Origin: Gigaspora margarita
Lineage: Eukaryota > Glomeromycota > Glomeromycetes > Diversisporales > Gigasporaceae
DNA: 64,000 nt
Assembly: GCA_009809945.1 (NCBI GenBank)
Contig: WTPW01001234.1
Coordinates: 37,617-101,616, forward strand
Direction of reading: 5' to 3'
Part shown: positions 12,430 to 22,179 of the stretch, piece by piece
How the letters are laid out: every line of letters begins with the position of its first letter
Position numbering within the stretch: the first letter of the stretch is position 1
Translations under genes and position numbers: made by a program
The notes under the pieces: generated by a model
What the model saw: the letters and a program-made list of their open reading frames with translations, nothing else
What the model was told of the DNA's origin: nothing
Databases searched by the model: none

Positions 12430-12580
12430 GAGCTGTATTATTAATCATCTAATTATTTTTTATGAGAGGCCTATTCTTCTCACGACTTTTTTAATATAGA
12501 TTTGGTCAGGTTTCTATATATAATTTCAACATTTTTTACTCCCTTTCTTTTTAAAAATTATCTGATTTTTGTTATTTCTT
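12430..12580 (-). mobile_element. PIF-like 150-bp MITE, decayed
   Basis: Matches the reverse complement of the 25,656-25,808 element: TAATCATCTAATTATTTTTT, a GATTTGGTCAGGTTTCTATA block, then ACTCCCTTTC. Ends are not exact. Confidence 0.5.
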
Positions 12581-12833
12581 TTATTGATTAAACTTTATTA
12601 TCAGAGATGCATAAGAAATTATTAGTCTAAAAACTTTACTATTAGGTTATAGTTAGAGTCTTTACAAAAAAAAAATATATATTTAATTGAATTTGATTAT
12701 ATTATTTTAGTAATTATTAAATTTTTTTTTCAGACATAGTTAATTTATATTAGTTAGAAATAGATAAAAAGATAACTATGACCAACTACAGGCTTTATTT
12801 TTTTTTAATAATTAGTTATATGTTATACTATAA

Positions 12834-12980
12834 AGGGAGTGACAAAAATTAGGTGATTTTTTAGTGGAGAAGAAAGGATAAAAAATGTTAAAATTATATA
12901 TAGGAATCTGACCAAATCTATATTAAGAAGGAGAAGGGGAATAGGCCTCTAATAAAAAATAATCAGATGATTAATGACAT
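12834..12980 (+). mobile_element. PIF-like 150-bp MITE
   Basis: Starts AGGGAGTGACAAAAATTAGG and reaches AATCAGATGATTAATGACAT. TAA follows it, and TAA also occurs on the left beside the start. The right terminal CTGCCC is lost. Confidence 0.55.
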
Positions 12981-13623
12981 TAAGGAAATCTAAAAAGTAA
13001 TTAAATATAGAGCTCTATAAACAATACTTCAAAATATAATCATATTTGATAATGAGATTCACTTGTGTACTTGCTTTTGGCTTATTAACTAAGGCTTTGT
13101 CTATAAACACTTCTTTAAAGTTATATCTTATTCTTAAAGTGCATGCTTCTATATCATACTTATTTCACAATGATAGACAATGATAAAAAGACTAGTATTG
13201 AACAACAAATTTATTAGTTAATTCCTGAATATCAAATTGTTAAAAATAAGTTAAAACAATTTCTATTCCAACTACTATTATTTAATTATTTTACAAAAAT
13301 TAGAAAAACAGTTTATATTGATCATAATCAAAGTTCTAAACAAAGATATGGTTTTGGAATGGGTTATACTAAAAAAGCTTTTGACTATGCAGTTTGAGTT
13401 AATAATATTAATAAGTTGGTTAGTTGTTTAAAAAGGTTTATTAAAAGAATAAAAATTAAATTAAATAAACAACAAGAGAGTATCAAAAATACAATTATTT
13501 TGCAGAACATAATTTAAAATGAAATCTATATTTTTTATTTAACCTGCTAACCTTATAAAATCTACTAATACTTGTTTATTATAACTTTTTTTAAAACTAA
13601 ACCCTAACTCTAACCCCTAATTC

Positions 13624-14193
13624 CAGTGTTGTTATAGGACAGCTTTGAACAATAATTTGAACAATTTTGAACAATTTTGAACAATTAAATAAAGTAAAAT
13701 TACTTAAAATTTTATTAAGATAATCTATTTTAATCTTAACTAGAATGTGTTTAGTAGGGTTCTGCAATTTGATTTGATCTTCAAATATTTGAATCAAATA
13801 TTTGATCAAATTCAAATTCAAATTTGACTATATTTGATCAAATTCAAATCTGGCCAAATTTGATTTGATTTAACAAATATTTGATTTGATTTGAAAATTA
13901 CTATTAAAAATTCAAATTCAAATCAAATTCAAATCCAAATATTTAAATCAAATCAAATTCAAATCAGGGTCAATTTGATTTGATCAAATTCAAATTGATC
14001 CAATATTTGATTTGATTTGAAATTGAGGAACCCTAGTATTCAGCACCTAAAAAAATATATAATTATATATTTTTTAGATAGATTTATTAATTATTTAAAG
14101 CCTGAACATGCTTTGAACAATCTTGGATATTTGAACAATTTTGAATCTGAACAAGCCAAAAAAGGCTGTAGATAGCCAAAATATACAACACTG
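13624..14193. mobile_element. hAT-like element with CAGTGTTGT ends and 8-bp TSD
   Basis: Ends are CAGTGTTGTTATAGGACAG and the inverse of CAGTGTTGTATATTTTGGC. Flanking 8-mers CCTAATTC (13,616-13,623) and CCTAACTC (14,194-14,201) differ at one base. The interior contains repeated GAACAATTTT motifs in inverted arrangement. A second, unfilled relative lies at about 45,905-46,152. That relative lacks the nested 13,755-14,035 element, which supports the nesting. Confidence 0.75.
13755..14035. mobile_element. hAT-like element with TAGGGTTC ends, TTTGATTTGAT filling
   Basis: Runs from TAGGGTTCTGCAATTTGAT to AAATTGAGGAACCCTA. Flanks GTGTTTAG and GTATTCAG match at 6 of 8. The interior is a low-complexity inverted array of TTTGATTTGAT and CAAATTCAAAT. 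The empty relative at 45.9 kb shows a single uninterrupted target. Confidence 0.7.
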
Positions 14194-14472
14194 CCTAACT
14201 CTAAAAAATGCACTTCAAAAAAAATTTAGTTTTTAAAATTTATACTATAATTTCATTTTAATCTAGATCTTATTTTAATCTACTACAATTATTGGTAATT
14301 TAATATATATAAAGCACAAAAAGCATTAATCTAAACATTATAAATCAGAAGATAAAATTTATTCAAAAAAAAGATACAAAAGGTACAAAAAATTACTAAT
14401 ACAAGTAAAGGTTCAAGTAATAGTAAATTAAAACATATAAAGCATTATCAAAAATGTGAACAAGTTATTATA

Positions 14473-15735
14473 TATAGTCAAAACTCCATAAATGTCACCT
14501 CTATAAATGCAATACCTCCCTAAATGTACATTTTTACTTTGTCTAAAAAAATTATTAGTACTAAATGCATGTTTTATATTCTATAAATGCATATTCTTCC
14601 AAATAATTTTCTATATCATACTATCTCTTTAAATGCACATAGCCAATCAAATTCTAGTATTTAAAATAGGTTATACCAGTCAGGGAATATGTCATACCTA
14701 TTAATATATGAGTGTTAGTTTATAATAAAAATTATAATAAAAACATATAAATTTACTATAAACTTTAAGCAAAATATTCTTTTCGGCTTACAAATTAACT
14801 TTTTTTCAAACTTTGGGATTAAGCATATCGAGAATAGTAGATTAACACTTTTTTAAAATTTTGCAAATTTTGTACAAATCGAAAATGTAACTTCGCGAAA
14901 AACAAATATTTGCTAATTTTAAAATGATAAATATATGTAAAAACATGCTCTGAACAACTTTACTTAGGCGACGAAAGTAGGTTACCTTGTAAGAAAAATG
15001 GGTTATCTATGTACTAAAGTTAAAATTTATCATATTTCATGATAAAACTTTTTTTTCTTATTAGGTAACCTACTTTAAAAAATTTTTTTCTAACTTTAAA
15101 CCCATTTTTCACTTAGTAAAAGGTCTGAAAAACGGTTTCAATCTTAAATATAATGTAAAATTACATGCCGAACAACTTTGCTTAAGAGCCCAAAGTAGGT
15201 TACCTAATAAGAAAAAAAAGGTTTATCATAAAATACGATAAATTTTAACTTTAGTACATAGATAACCATTTTTCTTACAAGGTAACCTACTTTCGTCACC
15301 TAAGTAAAGTTGTTCAGAGCATGTTTTTACATATATTTATCATTTTAAAACTAGCAAATATTTGTTTTTCACGAAGTTACATTTTCAATTTGTACAAAAT
15401 TTGCAAAATTTTAAAAAAGTGTTCTAAATAACCTTAATCTACTATTCTCGATATGCTTAATCCCAAAGTTTGAAAAAAAGTTAATCTGTAAGCTGAAAAG
15501 AATGTTTTGCTTAAAGTTTATAGTAAATTTATATGTTTTTATTATAATTTTTACTATTATTTGTCACTCAGGTATAACATGCACCCTGACTGATACAGTT
15601 TTTAGAAAAAGTTACACAAACTTGATAATCTAATTTTTAAAGCTACAATTTAATTAGCTCTCCCTAAATGCAATATCTATCTAAATACATGTTGTAGACT
15701 TGTCTGTACATATTGTATTTATAGAGATTTGACTG
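14473..15735. mobile_element. Pogo/Tc1-like non-autonomous element, TA target
   Basis: The left end TAGTCAAAACTCCATAAATG and the inverse of the right end, CAGTCAAATCTCTATAAATA, are typical pogo-like termini. TA lies on both sides (14,471-14,472 and 15,736-15,737). AAATGCA/TGCAATA blocks repeat inside both ends. The body is mostly a nested palindrome (14,677-15,592). No transposase seen. Confidence 0.65.
14677..15592. mobile_element. Fully palindromic ~0.9-kb element, 4-bp TSD
   Basis: Ends CAGTCAGGGAATATGTCAT and ATTTGTCACTCAGGTAT...CCCTGACTG are inverse-related. ATAC flanks both sides (14,673-14,676 and 15,593-15,596). Almost the whole length is one inverted repeat centred near 15,085. Conserved blocks are CTCTGAACAACTTTACTTAG, AGTAGGTTACCTTGTAAG and TACTAAAGTTAAAATTTATC. 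Same family as 16,221-17,245 and 24,043-25,088. Non-coding. Confidence 0.75.
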
Positions 15736-15739
15736 TACT

Positions 15740-16200
15740 ATGATGCTCAAACTAGTGCAAATATATTATATACATCTAATATGTATATAGATATGTAAAT
15801 TTTTTTTGTTATATACATATGATTAGCTACTTATTTAGATAATATATTTGTTATATGAATATTTCTTGTTATATACTGAATTTTTTATATCGATATTTGG
15901 TAGATCTGTACAATTCAATAATAATTCTAGTTAGATTGTACAGATTTGCTATATAGTATAAATAATGCAATAATATAGTTTGATATCATCTATAAAATAT
16001 CTATTTTAAAACTATATTATACTAATTGGTTTATAAATTGCTAAATAGCATATTAGAATCTATTAGTTATAATTTTGATCAAAATTGTTAATCATTAGAT
16101 CAGATAAATAATTTAAAATTGGCCATATGATCAACAATTTTGACTAGAATTATAATTAGTAGATTTTTGTTTATGAAGACACCCAATTTATTTTAGCATG
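15740..16200. other. AT-rich filler, no gene seen
   Basis: Contains an inverted pair, AATTTTGATCAAAATTGTTA and TCAACAATTTTGACTAGAAT, around 16,070-16,160. Nothing else is recognisable. Confidence 0.4.
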
Positions 16201-16220
16201 CTATAAAAATTTTACCTTAT

Positions 16221-17245
16221 CAGTCATCCAATTTGTCACACAATATTAAATGTAAAGTTTGTCTATATGAAATTTTAAAAATTACATATAAAATTACTAT
16301 AAACTTTGAAGCAATGATGTTTCTCAACCTACATATTAATTTAAAATTAAATTTCGCGATTACATAGAGCAAAAGGAGGTGAATAAAAAAACCTTTTTTG
16401 CCAAGCCACAGTTCTGCCGTTTTTGCACAAAACGCAAATGTAACTTCGCCAAAACCCAATATTTTTGATTTTATGATGAGAAACATATGTAAAATCATGC
16501 TCTGAACAACTTTTCTTAGTCAGCAGAAGTGGGTTACCTTGTAAGAAAAATGGGTTATCTATGTACTAAAGTTAAAATTTATCATTTTTCATTATTGAAC
16601 TTTTTTTCCTTATTAGGTAACCTACTTTGGGCTCTTAAGCAAAGTTGTTCGGCACGTAATTTTACATTATATTTGAAGTTGAAACGTGCTTTTTGGACGT
16701 TTTCTAAGTGAAAAATAGGGTTAAAGTTAGAAAAAAAATTTTTTTCTAACTTTAACCCTATTTTTCACTTAGAAAACGTCTGAAAAGCACGTTTCAACCT
16801 CAAATATAATGTAAAATTACGTGCCAAACAACTTTGCTTAAGAGCCCAAAGTAGGTTACCTAATAAGGAAAAAAGTTCAATAATGAAAAATGATAAATTT
16901 TAACTTTAGTACATAGATAACCCATTTTTCTTACAAGGTAACCCACTTCTGCCAACTAAGTAAAGTTGTTCAAAGCATGATTTTACATATTCTTCTCATT
17001 TTAAAATCAAAAATATTGGTTTTTGGTGAAGTTACATTTGCATTTTGTGCAAAAACAACAGAACTGTGGCTTGGCAAGAAAGGTTTTTTTATTCGACTCC
17101 TTTTGCCTTATGTAATCGTGAAATTTAATTTTAAATTAATATGTAGGTTGAGAAACATCATTGCTTCAAAGTTTATAGTAATTTTATATGTAATTTTTTA
17201 AAATTTCATATAGATGAAATTTACATGTGACAAATCAAATGACTG
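16221..17245. mobile_element. Fully palindromic ~1-kb element, 4-bp TSD (TTAT)
   Basis: Starts CAGTCATCCAATTTGTCACA and ends ATGTGACAAATCAAATGACTG. TTAT is duplicated exactly (16,217-16,220 and 17,246-17,249). Arms of about 500 bp pair almost perfectly around 16,735. Blocks include GTAACCTACTTTGGGCTCTT, GCAAAGTTGTTCGG and TAACTTCGCCAAAA. Two near-identical frames (16,220-16,498 minus and 16,977-17,201 plus) arise because the arms are mirror copies; they are not taken as genes. Confidence 0.8.
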
Positions 17246-17560
17246 TTATGTAATTAGCTTTTATATTTAACAACTAATTAACTTAAGATTTATTTATAAT
17301 ATTTTTTTCTTATTTTTTCTAACAAGTTCTCTTTTACTTTCTTCTTTTATAGTATTTTTTTCTTTTATTTTTTCTTTGTCAACTACTTGTATACTAGCCA
17401 GATTATTTAATTTTTAATCTATAGCTTTTACCAATTTCTTTAATTAATAATCTGCTAGTCAACTAAAAAATGATTATAGTATAATATGATGTAAATCATT
17501 ATGTAAATCACTTATAGCAAAAATGTCACAATTACTTAAGAAAAACTAATTTTTTACTAA

Positions 17561-18168
17561 GGGAAGTGCAGTAAATTACATAATTTTCTAGGGGGGGTTC
17601 TCCATCTATCACATCCTATATATATATACAATATATAGTATAAATAATCAATAATATTGAAGTAAAATTGATTTTTAGTTAATCACTGATAGTTGCTACA
17701 TAGTAAAGTCTAATTTCTAATATATTAACTGATAATTATCGATTAAGTAAACTTGTTTAGAAGATTATAATACATATAATCTAAAATTTTTATTAAAATT
17801 GAAGAATTTTTTATTATTTAACTTTTAATTTTTACATTCGTCAAATATATTTTTTTAAAAAATTTTAATTTTTTTGTCAAATGTAAAAATCAAAAGTCAA
17901 TTAATAAAAAATTTTCTAATATTTATGAAAATTTTGTAATACGTGTATTTTAACCTTTTGAATAAGCTTACTTAAGCAATTTTAATCGATTTGCTTAGTA
18001 AAATTTAGACTTTACTATGTAGCGACTATTGTTGATTGTGGGGTAGCTTATTTTTAGATCAAAAACATTTGAGTTTTTTTAAATATTATAAAATTTGATT
18101 GGTCAATAGTCCTATCACTGGGGGTCAGGACCTATATAAATCCAATCATATAATTTACTGCACTTCCC
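17561..18168. mobile_element. PIF/Harbinger-like element (GGGAAGTGCAG ends, TAA TSD)
   Basis: Ends GGGAAGTGCAGTAAATTACA and TAATTTACTGCACTTCCC are inverse, flanked by TAA on both sides (17,558-17,560 and 18,169-18,171). G-rich TIRs with a TWA triplet duplication are typical of PIF/Harbinger. The body is a hairpin with GATAGTTGCTACATAGTAAA and ACTTTACTATGTAGCGACT, shared with the 384-1997 element. No transposase. Confidence 0.75.
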
Positions 18169-18285
18169 TAAGTTATTAAATTTTGTTAATTAATTGAAAT
18201 TGTAAAGCTCATTATAATGAATCTAAAATACCCAGATATCTTCGAAATATGATTAGCTAACTATATAAACAAATATTTGTTTACA

Positions 18286-18635
18286 CAGTGCAGGACAGTA
18301 TGAAACATCCAATGTTTATTAAAAAAACTTTAAAGTGTTATAACTTCTTTAAAACAAGCTAAATCAAAAAACCCTCTAACAAACTGATAGATTTTTAGAT
18401 AAACTACATTTCTGTCAAAGGATTTTTTTATTTTTTGTTTTGAAAAAGTTATAAAGGATTAAAGTTTATATGATTTCAAAAAATTGGTGTTTAATATTAA
18501 AAAAAGAAAATATATATAGATTTTTAACCAATCAAAATCAATTATACAAAAATTAGCCAATCAGAATTGATTATATAAGCACCCAAAATTGGCGCCTATA
18601 TGTATAGATTGGATGTTTTATGCTGTCCCGCACTG
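18286..18635. mobile_element. Tc1/mariner-like MITE (CAGTGCAGGACAG ends)
   Basis: Ends CAGTGCAGGACAGTATGAAA and TTTTATGCTGTCCCGCACTG are inverse. The right flank is TA and the left CA, so a TA target with one substitution is likely. It sits in the centre motif of a palindromic unit. The interior has AAAAAGTTATAA and TTATAACTTC arms. Confidence 0.6.
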
Positions 18636-18687
18636 TATAAAATTTTATATACTATATATTTCTAATAATAAACTACTATAAAAATAA

Positions 18688-18838
18688 GGAGAGTAACAAA
18701 AATCAGGTGATTTTTTAGAGGGTAAGGGAGGTAAAAATGTTGAAATTATATATAGAAACCTGATCAAATCTATATTATAGAAGGGGAGAGGGAATAGGTC
18801 TCTAACAAAAAATAATCAGATAATTAATAATACTGCCC
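18688..18838 (+). mobile_element. PIF-like 150-bp MITE, TAA TSD
   Basis: Runs from GGAGAGTAACAAAAATCAGG to ATTAATAATACTGCCC. TAA is present on both sides (18,685-18,687 and 18,839-18,841). Interior blocks are TAAAAATGTTGAAATTATAT and CCTGATCAAATCTATATTA. Confidence 0.7.
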
Positions 18839-19008
18839 TAAGCAATCCTTTTGTTATAATTCAAAAATCTAAAAATTTGTTTTATCCAAAATAAACTATC
18901 TCCAATTAATAAAAGTTACTATATAGTAAAGTCTAAATTTTATTATATAAATTAGTCATAAATGCTTAAATAAACTTATTTAAAAGATCAAAATATATAT
19001 ATAGGAAC

Positions 19009-19154
19009 CCCCATAGCAAAACAAACCATTGGGCAAACAATTTTGATTTTGTAATTTTATAAAAATTGTATTTCTATTACTCTAATTCTTCAAGAAATTG
19101 AGTTTTTTAAAAAAAATTTTTTTTTGCCCAATGGTTTGTTTTGCTGTGGGGGTC
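19009..19154. mobile_element. Palindromic ~150-bp MITE (GGAACCCCCATAG ends)
   Basis: Begins near GGAACCCCCATAGCAAAACA with AAACCATTGGGCAAA and ends with the inverse, TTTGCCCAATGGTTTGTTTT followed by GTGGGGGTCC. It lies directly beside the next MITE. Family not recognised. Confidence 0.65.
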
Positions 19155-19157
19155 CCC

Positions 19158-19407
19158 ATATGGAGGTAAGTCAGTAGAAAAGAGCTAAATTTTTTCTAAG
19201 TAAAAGTTTTCTTGACTTTAAACTTAAATATCTTAACAACTATCTTAATAAATTTAATAAATTTTTTTTATTTTAATACTATATAATTTCAAGATTAAAA
19301 TAAAAAATTTTTTAGCAAATTTGATTAAATAGTTGTTAAGATATTTAAATTTAAAAATTAAAAAATTTTTACTAAAAATGATTTGTTTTTTTTCTACTAA
19401 CTTACCC
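19158..19407. mobile_element. Palindromic MITE, GGTCAGTAGAAAAG family
   Basis: Left end GGAGGTAAGTCAGTAGAAAA, right end TTTTCTACTAACTTACCCC, flanked by ATAT on both sides. The arms TTAACAACTATCTTAATAAA and its inverse pair. Same family as 8,884-9,122. Confidence 0.7.
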
Positions 19408-19430
19408 CATATACTAAAATTTCATAGTTA

Positions 19431-19506
19431 GGATTCTGCAATCTAGTAGTTTAGGCATCCAACCCTCTACGAGCAGGTTTTAGGTTCAAGTTCTAGTAGA
19501 TGCAGT
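19431..19506 (+). repeat. tRNA-like relic (possible SINE head)
   Basis: The segment has a box-A-like CTAGTAGTTTAGGCATC and a good box B, GGTTCAAGTTC, at tRNA-like spacing. The arms do not fold into a clean cloverleaf. A MITE relic begins about 150 bp downstream, as at 3.2 kb. Identity of the parent tRNA is uncertain. Confidence 0.35.
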
Positions 19507-19659
19507 TTCTATAAATACTTGAATATACTCACTATAGAAAGTTCAAGTGAGTACAACTTTGGATTAGAAATTTTTGAAAGAAGGTTCATTGTGAAGAAGT
19601 TGTCACTACATGTAATAGCAGTTATAGAAGGTTCTAATTACACAAAGGTTGTATATGAC

Positions 19660-19955
19660 TTTGGACATCTTTTATTTAGGTTACAACTGGATTTTGGCCA
19701 ATTTTGGTCCAATTTGCTAAAAACAACAAAATAGATTTTTTAAATAACTTTGAATTTAGTGATTAGAATTAAATAAACTTTTTTTGTTAAATATGCCTTA
19801 CTGAGAGCTTCATTTTAAAAAAAAAAGTTTATTTAAATTGAACTACTGGATGCCAAGATAATTGCCAAAAACTGTTTTTTTTGTTTCTTAAATTTTAGAG
19901 ATTTTGGCTAAAAAAATAAAGTATGACCTCTATACTAGATATCTGGGGTCTTTTG
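19660..19955 (+). mobile_element. Decayed AGGACCCCGGACAT-family MITE
   Basis: Left end eroded to TTTGGACATCTTTTATTTAG, right end TACTAGATATCTGGGGTCTT. All internal family blocks are present, including TTGGCCAATTTTGGTCCAAT and AAAAACTGTTTTTTTTG. Confidence 0.65.
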
Positions 19956-19975
19956 TATATGGGCTGCCGTCAATA

Positions 19976-20218
19976 GAAATTAGGCAGATCTACATTTGAA
20001 AAAAATTAATGCCTTAACTTTAACCGCTCATATCTCAATAAATTTTAAAGCTATCTTGATGCATTAATATTCAAAAGAAAGCTTAGATCGTAAGCTTTAT
20101 TTTGAATATTAAATTGTCAAGATAGCTCTAAAATTCATCAAGAAATGAACTGTGAAAGTTAAGGCATTAATTTTTTTTTCAAATGTTGATCTGCCTGATT
20201 TCTATTGACGGTAGCCCA
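19976..20218. mobile_element. Palindromic MITE (GGGCTGCCGTCAATAGAAAT ends)
   Basis: GGGCTGCCGTCAATAGAAAT on the left and ATTTCTATTGACGGTAGCCC on the right are inverse. AGGCAGATC and GATCTGCCT, then TTAATGCCTTAACTTTAACC and its inverse, extend the arms. The flanks are TATAT and ATATA, so the duplication cannot be sized. Family not recognised. Confidence 0.7.
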
Positions 20219-20224
20219 TATATA

Positions 20225-20527
20225 AATTCTCAAAGGTATAGGTATACCAACAATACTAATGCAGTATTGGGGATATTGATTAGAAGAATAACTGAGTGGT
20301 AATTAGAATTAAAGTAGTAAAAAATATAATAAATACAAAGAGACCTGTAGTAAAGAATTGGCCTTATCAAATTTAAAACACTTCTAGTACTATACAGAAG
20401 TTATTAACTAATAAGAAGTTGAAGCATGGAGGCATATACATGTTAAAACCTAATAGAGCTCTGGGCATATCTATATAGAAGTTTTTAGATATTATGAGAA
20501 TCTGGAACTACTAATACAGATATAGCT
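20225..20527. other. Host stretch without recognised gene
   Basis: Non-repetitive, AT-rich DNA into which the following elements inserted. After mental removal of the nested elements it joins 22,165-22,176 and then 22,940-23,020. Short open patches (for example YMLKPNRALGIS) exist but match no family known to me. Confidence 0.3.
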
Positions 20528-20535
20528 AGTACAAG

Positions 20536-20831
20536 AGGACCCCGGACATCTCTCATATAGGTCATAACTAGATTTTGGCCAATTTTGATTTAATTTGCTA
20601 AAAATGACAAAATCTATTTACTTTAATAACTTCTAATTCAGTGATCAGAATTGAATAAGCTTTTTTGTTAGATGCATCTCACTGAGAGCTTCATTTTAAA
20701 AAAAAATATCATTCAAATTGGACTACTAGATACCAAGATAATTGCCAAAAATTGTTTTTTGCTTTTCAAATTTTAGATGTTTTTGCTGAAAAATTTCAAG
20801 TATGACCTCTATACTAGATGTCCGGGGTCCT
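20536..20831 (+). mobile_element. AGGACCCCGGACAT MITE, full length, hAT-like TSD
   Basis: The reference copy of the family: 296 bp from AGGACCCCGGACATCTCTCA to CTAGATGTCCGGGGTCCT. AGTACAAG is duplicated exactly at 20,528-20,535 and 20,832-20,839. The body is a weak inverted repeat: CATTTTAAAAAAAAATATCA against AAGCTTTTTTGTTAGATGCA. Non-coding and non-autonomous. Confidence 0.85.
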
Positions 20832-20839
20832 AGTACAAG

Positions 20840-22156
20840 CAGTGTTGGACTATGACCTTTTATGACCTATATGACCTTTATGACTAGTCATAATTTATTT
20901 GGTCATAAAAAGAGAATTATGACCTTATGACCTAAAATTAAAAAAATTAACCAATTAAAAAGCTAAATTCATAATATTATACTATATATAACATTTTACA
21001 AACAAATATTCTTTATTTTTTATATTTGTAATTTCAGTATTATACCACCCTTAGTGCTCTAACAAAAAGTTTTTCATGAGCAATTTTACAATAGGGCCTC
21101 TAACTATTAACCTAACATAGACCCTAACTCTAACATAAATAAGCTTTAAAAACTTTTGTTGGTGCACTGATTGATCACATGTTGGTGAAAACCTGTCAGT
21201 GCTACTAGGTAGTGCTAAGATGATTGTTATATTTGCATAATTATACAATTTGCTTGCGAGTGCCAACTGGTATAGAAAATAGTATATGTACTAATCTAGA
21301 TATATATGTATATTAAACCTAAGGGAAGTGTAGTAAATCATGTAATTTTCTGGGGGTGATGCCCATCTATCACGTCCTATATATATATATAGTATAAACA
21401 GCCAATAATATTGAAGCAAAATCGATTATTAGTTAATCGCAGATAGTTGCTACATAGTAAAGTCTAAATTCTACTATGTCAATCGATAATTATCGATTAA
21501 GTAAACTTGTTTGAAAGTTCAAAATACACATACTCTGAAATTTTTATTAAAATTAAAGAAATTTTTATTATTTAACTTTTAATTTTTACGTTCGTCGATA
21601 TATTTTTTTAAAAAATTTTAATTTTTCCGTCGAACGTAAAAATCAAAAGTCAATTAATAAAAAATTCTCTAATGTTTATGAAAATTTTGTAGTAAGTGTA
21701 TTTTGACCTTCTGAATAAGTTTACTTAAGCGATTTTAATCGATTTGCTTAGTAAAATTTAGACATTACTATGTAGCGACTTTTGTCGATTGTGGGGTAGC
21801 TTATTTTTAGGTCAAAGCCGTTTTTAAGTTTTATGAAATTTGATTGGTCAACAGTCCTATCACTAGGGGGTCAGGACCTATGTAAACCCTAATCACATAA
21901 TTTACTGCACTTCCCCAAATATAATACATATAATTATGTTGAGTCGCAAACTAAAGCAATTTATATTTAAAATATAGTAATTTTATATACTAGCTATATG
22001 ACTAGGTCATAATTGGTCATATGACTAATGGTCATATTAGTCATAAAAATAAGTCATAATTTATATGACCAAAACCTATATGACTATCATTATATGACCA
22101 TTATGACTAGTGGTCATATAAAAAATATCATATGACCGCATTTTTGGCCAACACTG
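20840..22156. mobile_element. hAT-like element with GGTCATATGACC filling
   Basis: Ends CAGTGTTGGACTATGACC and GCATTTTTGGCCAACACTG are inverse and hAT-typical. AGTACAAG flanks both sides (20,832-20,839 and 22,157-22,164), the same 8-mer used by the adjacent MITE. Subterminal regions are dense in TATGACC and GGTCATA repeats (transposase-binding-like). The middle carries an ACCCTAACTCTAACAT block and the nested 21,323-21,915 element. No transposase. Confidence 0.8.
21323..21915. mobile_element. PIF/Harbinger-like element (GGGAAGTGTAG ends)
   Basis: Second copy of the 17,561-18,168 family: GGGAAGTGTAGTAAATCATG to TAATTTACTGCACTTCCC. TAA is on the left and CAA on the right, a one-base decay of the triplet. 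It retains CpGs such as TACGTTCGTCGATA that are TG/CA in the other copy, so it appears younger. Confidence 0.7.
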
Positions 22157-22179
22157 AGTACAAGTACATATAGTGGTAA

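Larger units (their letters stand above)
9945..13510 (+). pseudogene. Decayed FAR1/MULE transposase, split by insertions
   Basis: Translated pieces match the order of FAR1-type MULE proteins. An N-terminal patch at about 9,955-10,107 reads like a FAR1 DNA-binding start (YLEEYGKQKEIFFCKRHHV). At about 11,640-12,180 a MULE-type catalytic core follows, with FIIIVVNNNFKNLIVVVAF, then FHINLNLKK (compare YHINxNIKK in the family) and KENWARYN (RESWARYS-like). A C-terminal piece at about 13,240-13,500 includes QRYGFGMGYTKKAFDYAV. Stops and frame changes are frequent, and insertions at 10,110-10,400, 10,595-11,235, 12,430-12,580 and 12,834-12,980 break it. Family assignment rests on remembered motif patterns; an alignment was not possible. 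Confidence 0.55.
17395..18687. repeat. Outlying copy of the 25-30 kb palindromic unit, with two insertions
   Basis: Outside the nested elements, the sequence follows the unit consensus: AGTCAACTAAAAAATGATTA, AAATCACTTATAG, TTTTTTACTAA, then AATTGAAATTGTAAAGCTCA and the centre ATAAACAAATATTTGTTTAC. Element 17,561-18,168 interrupts it at TTTTTTACTAA, and 18,286-18,635 sits in its centre. Confidence 0.6.

Noticed and set aside
16220..17201. Two nearly identical proteins (ILGFGEVTFAFCAKT...) on opposite strands
   Set aside because: They are the same DNA read from the two arms of a palindromic element; length and content follow from the inverted repeat.
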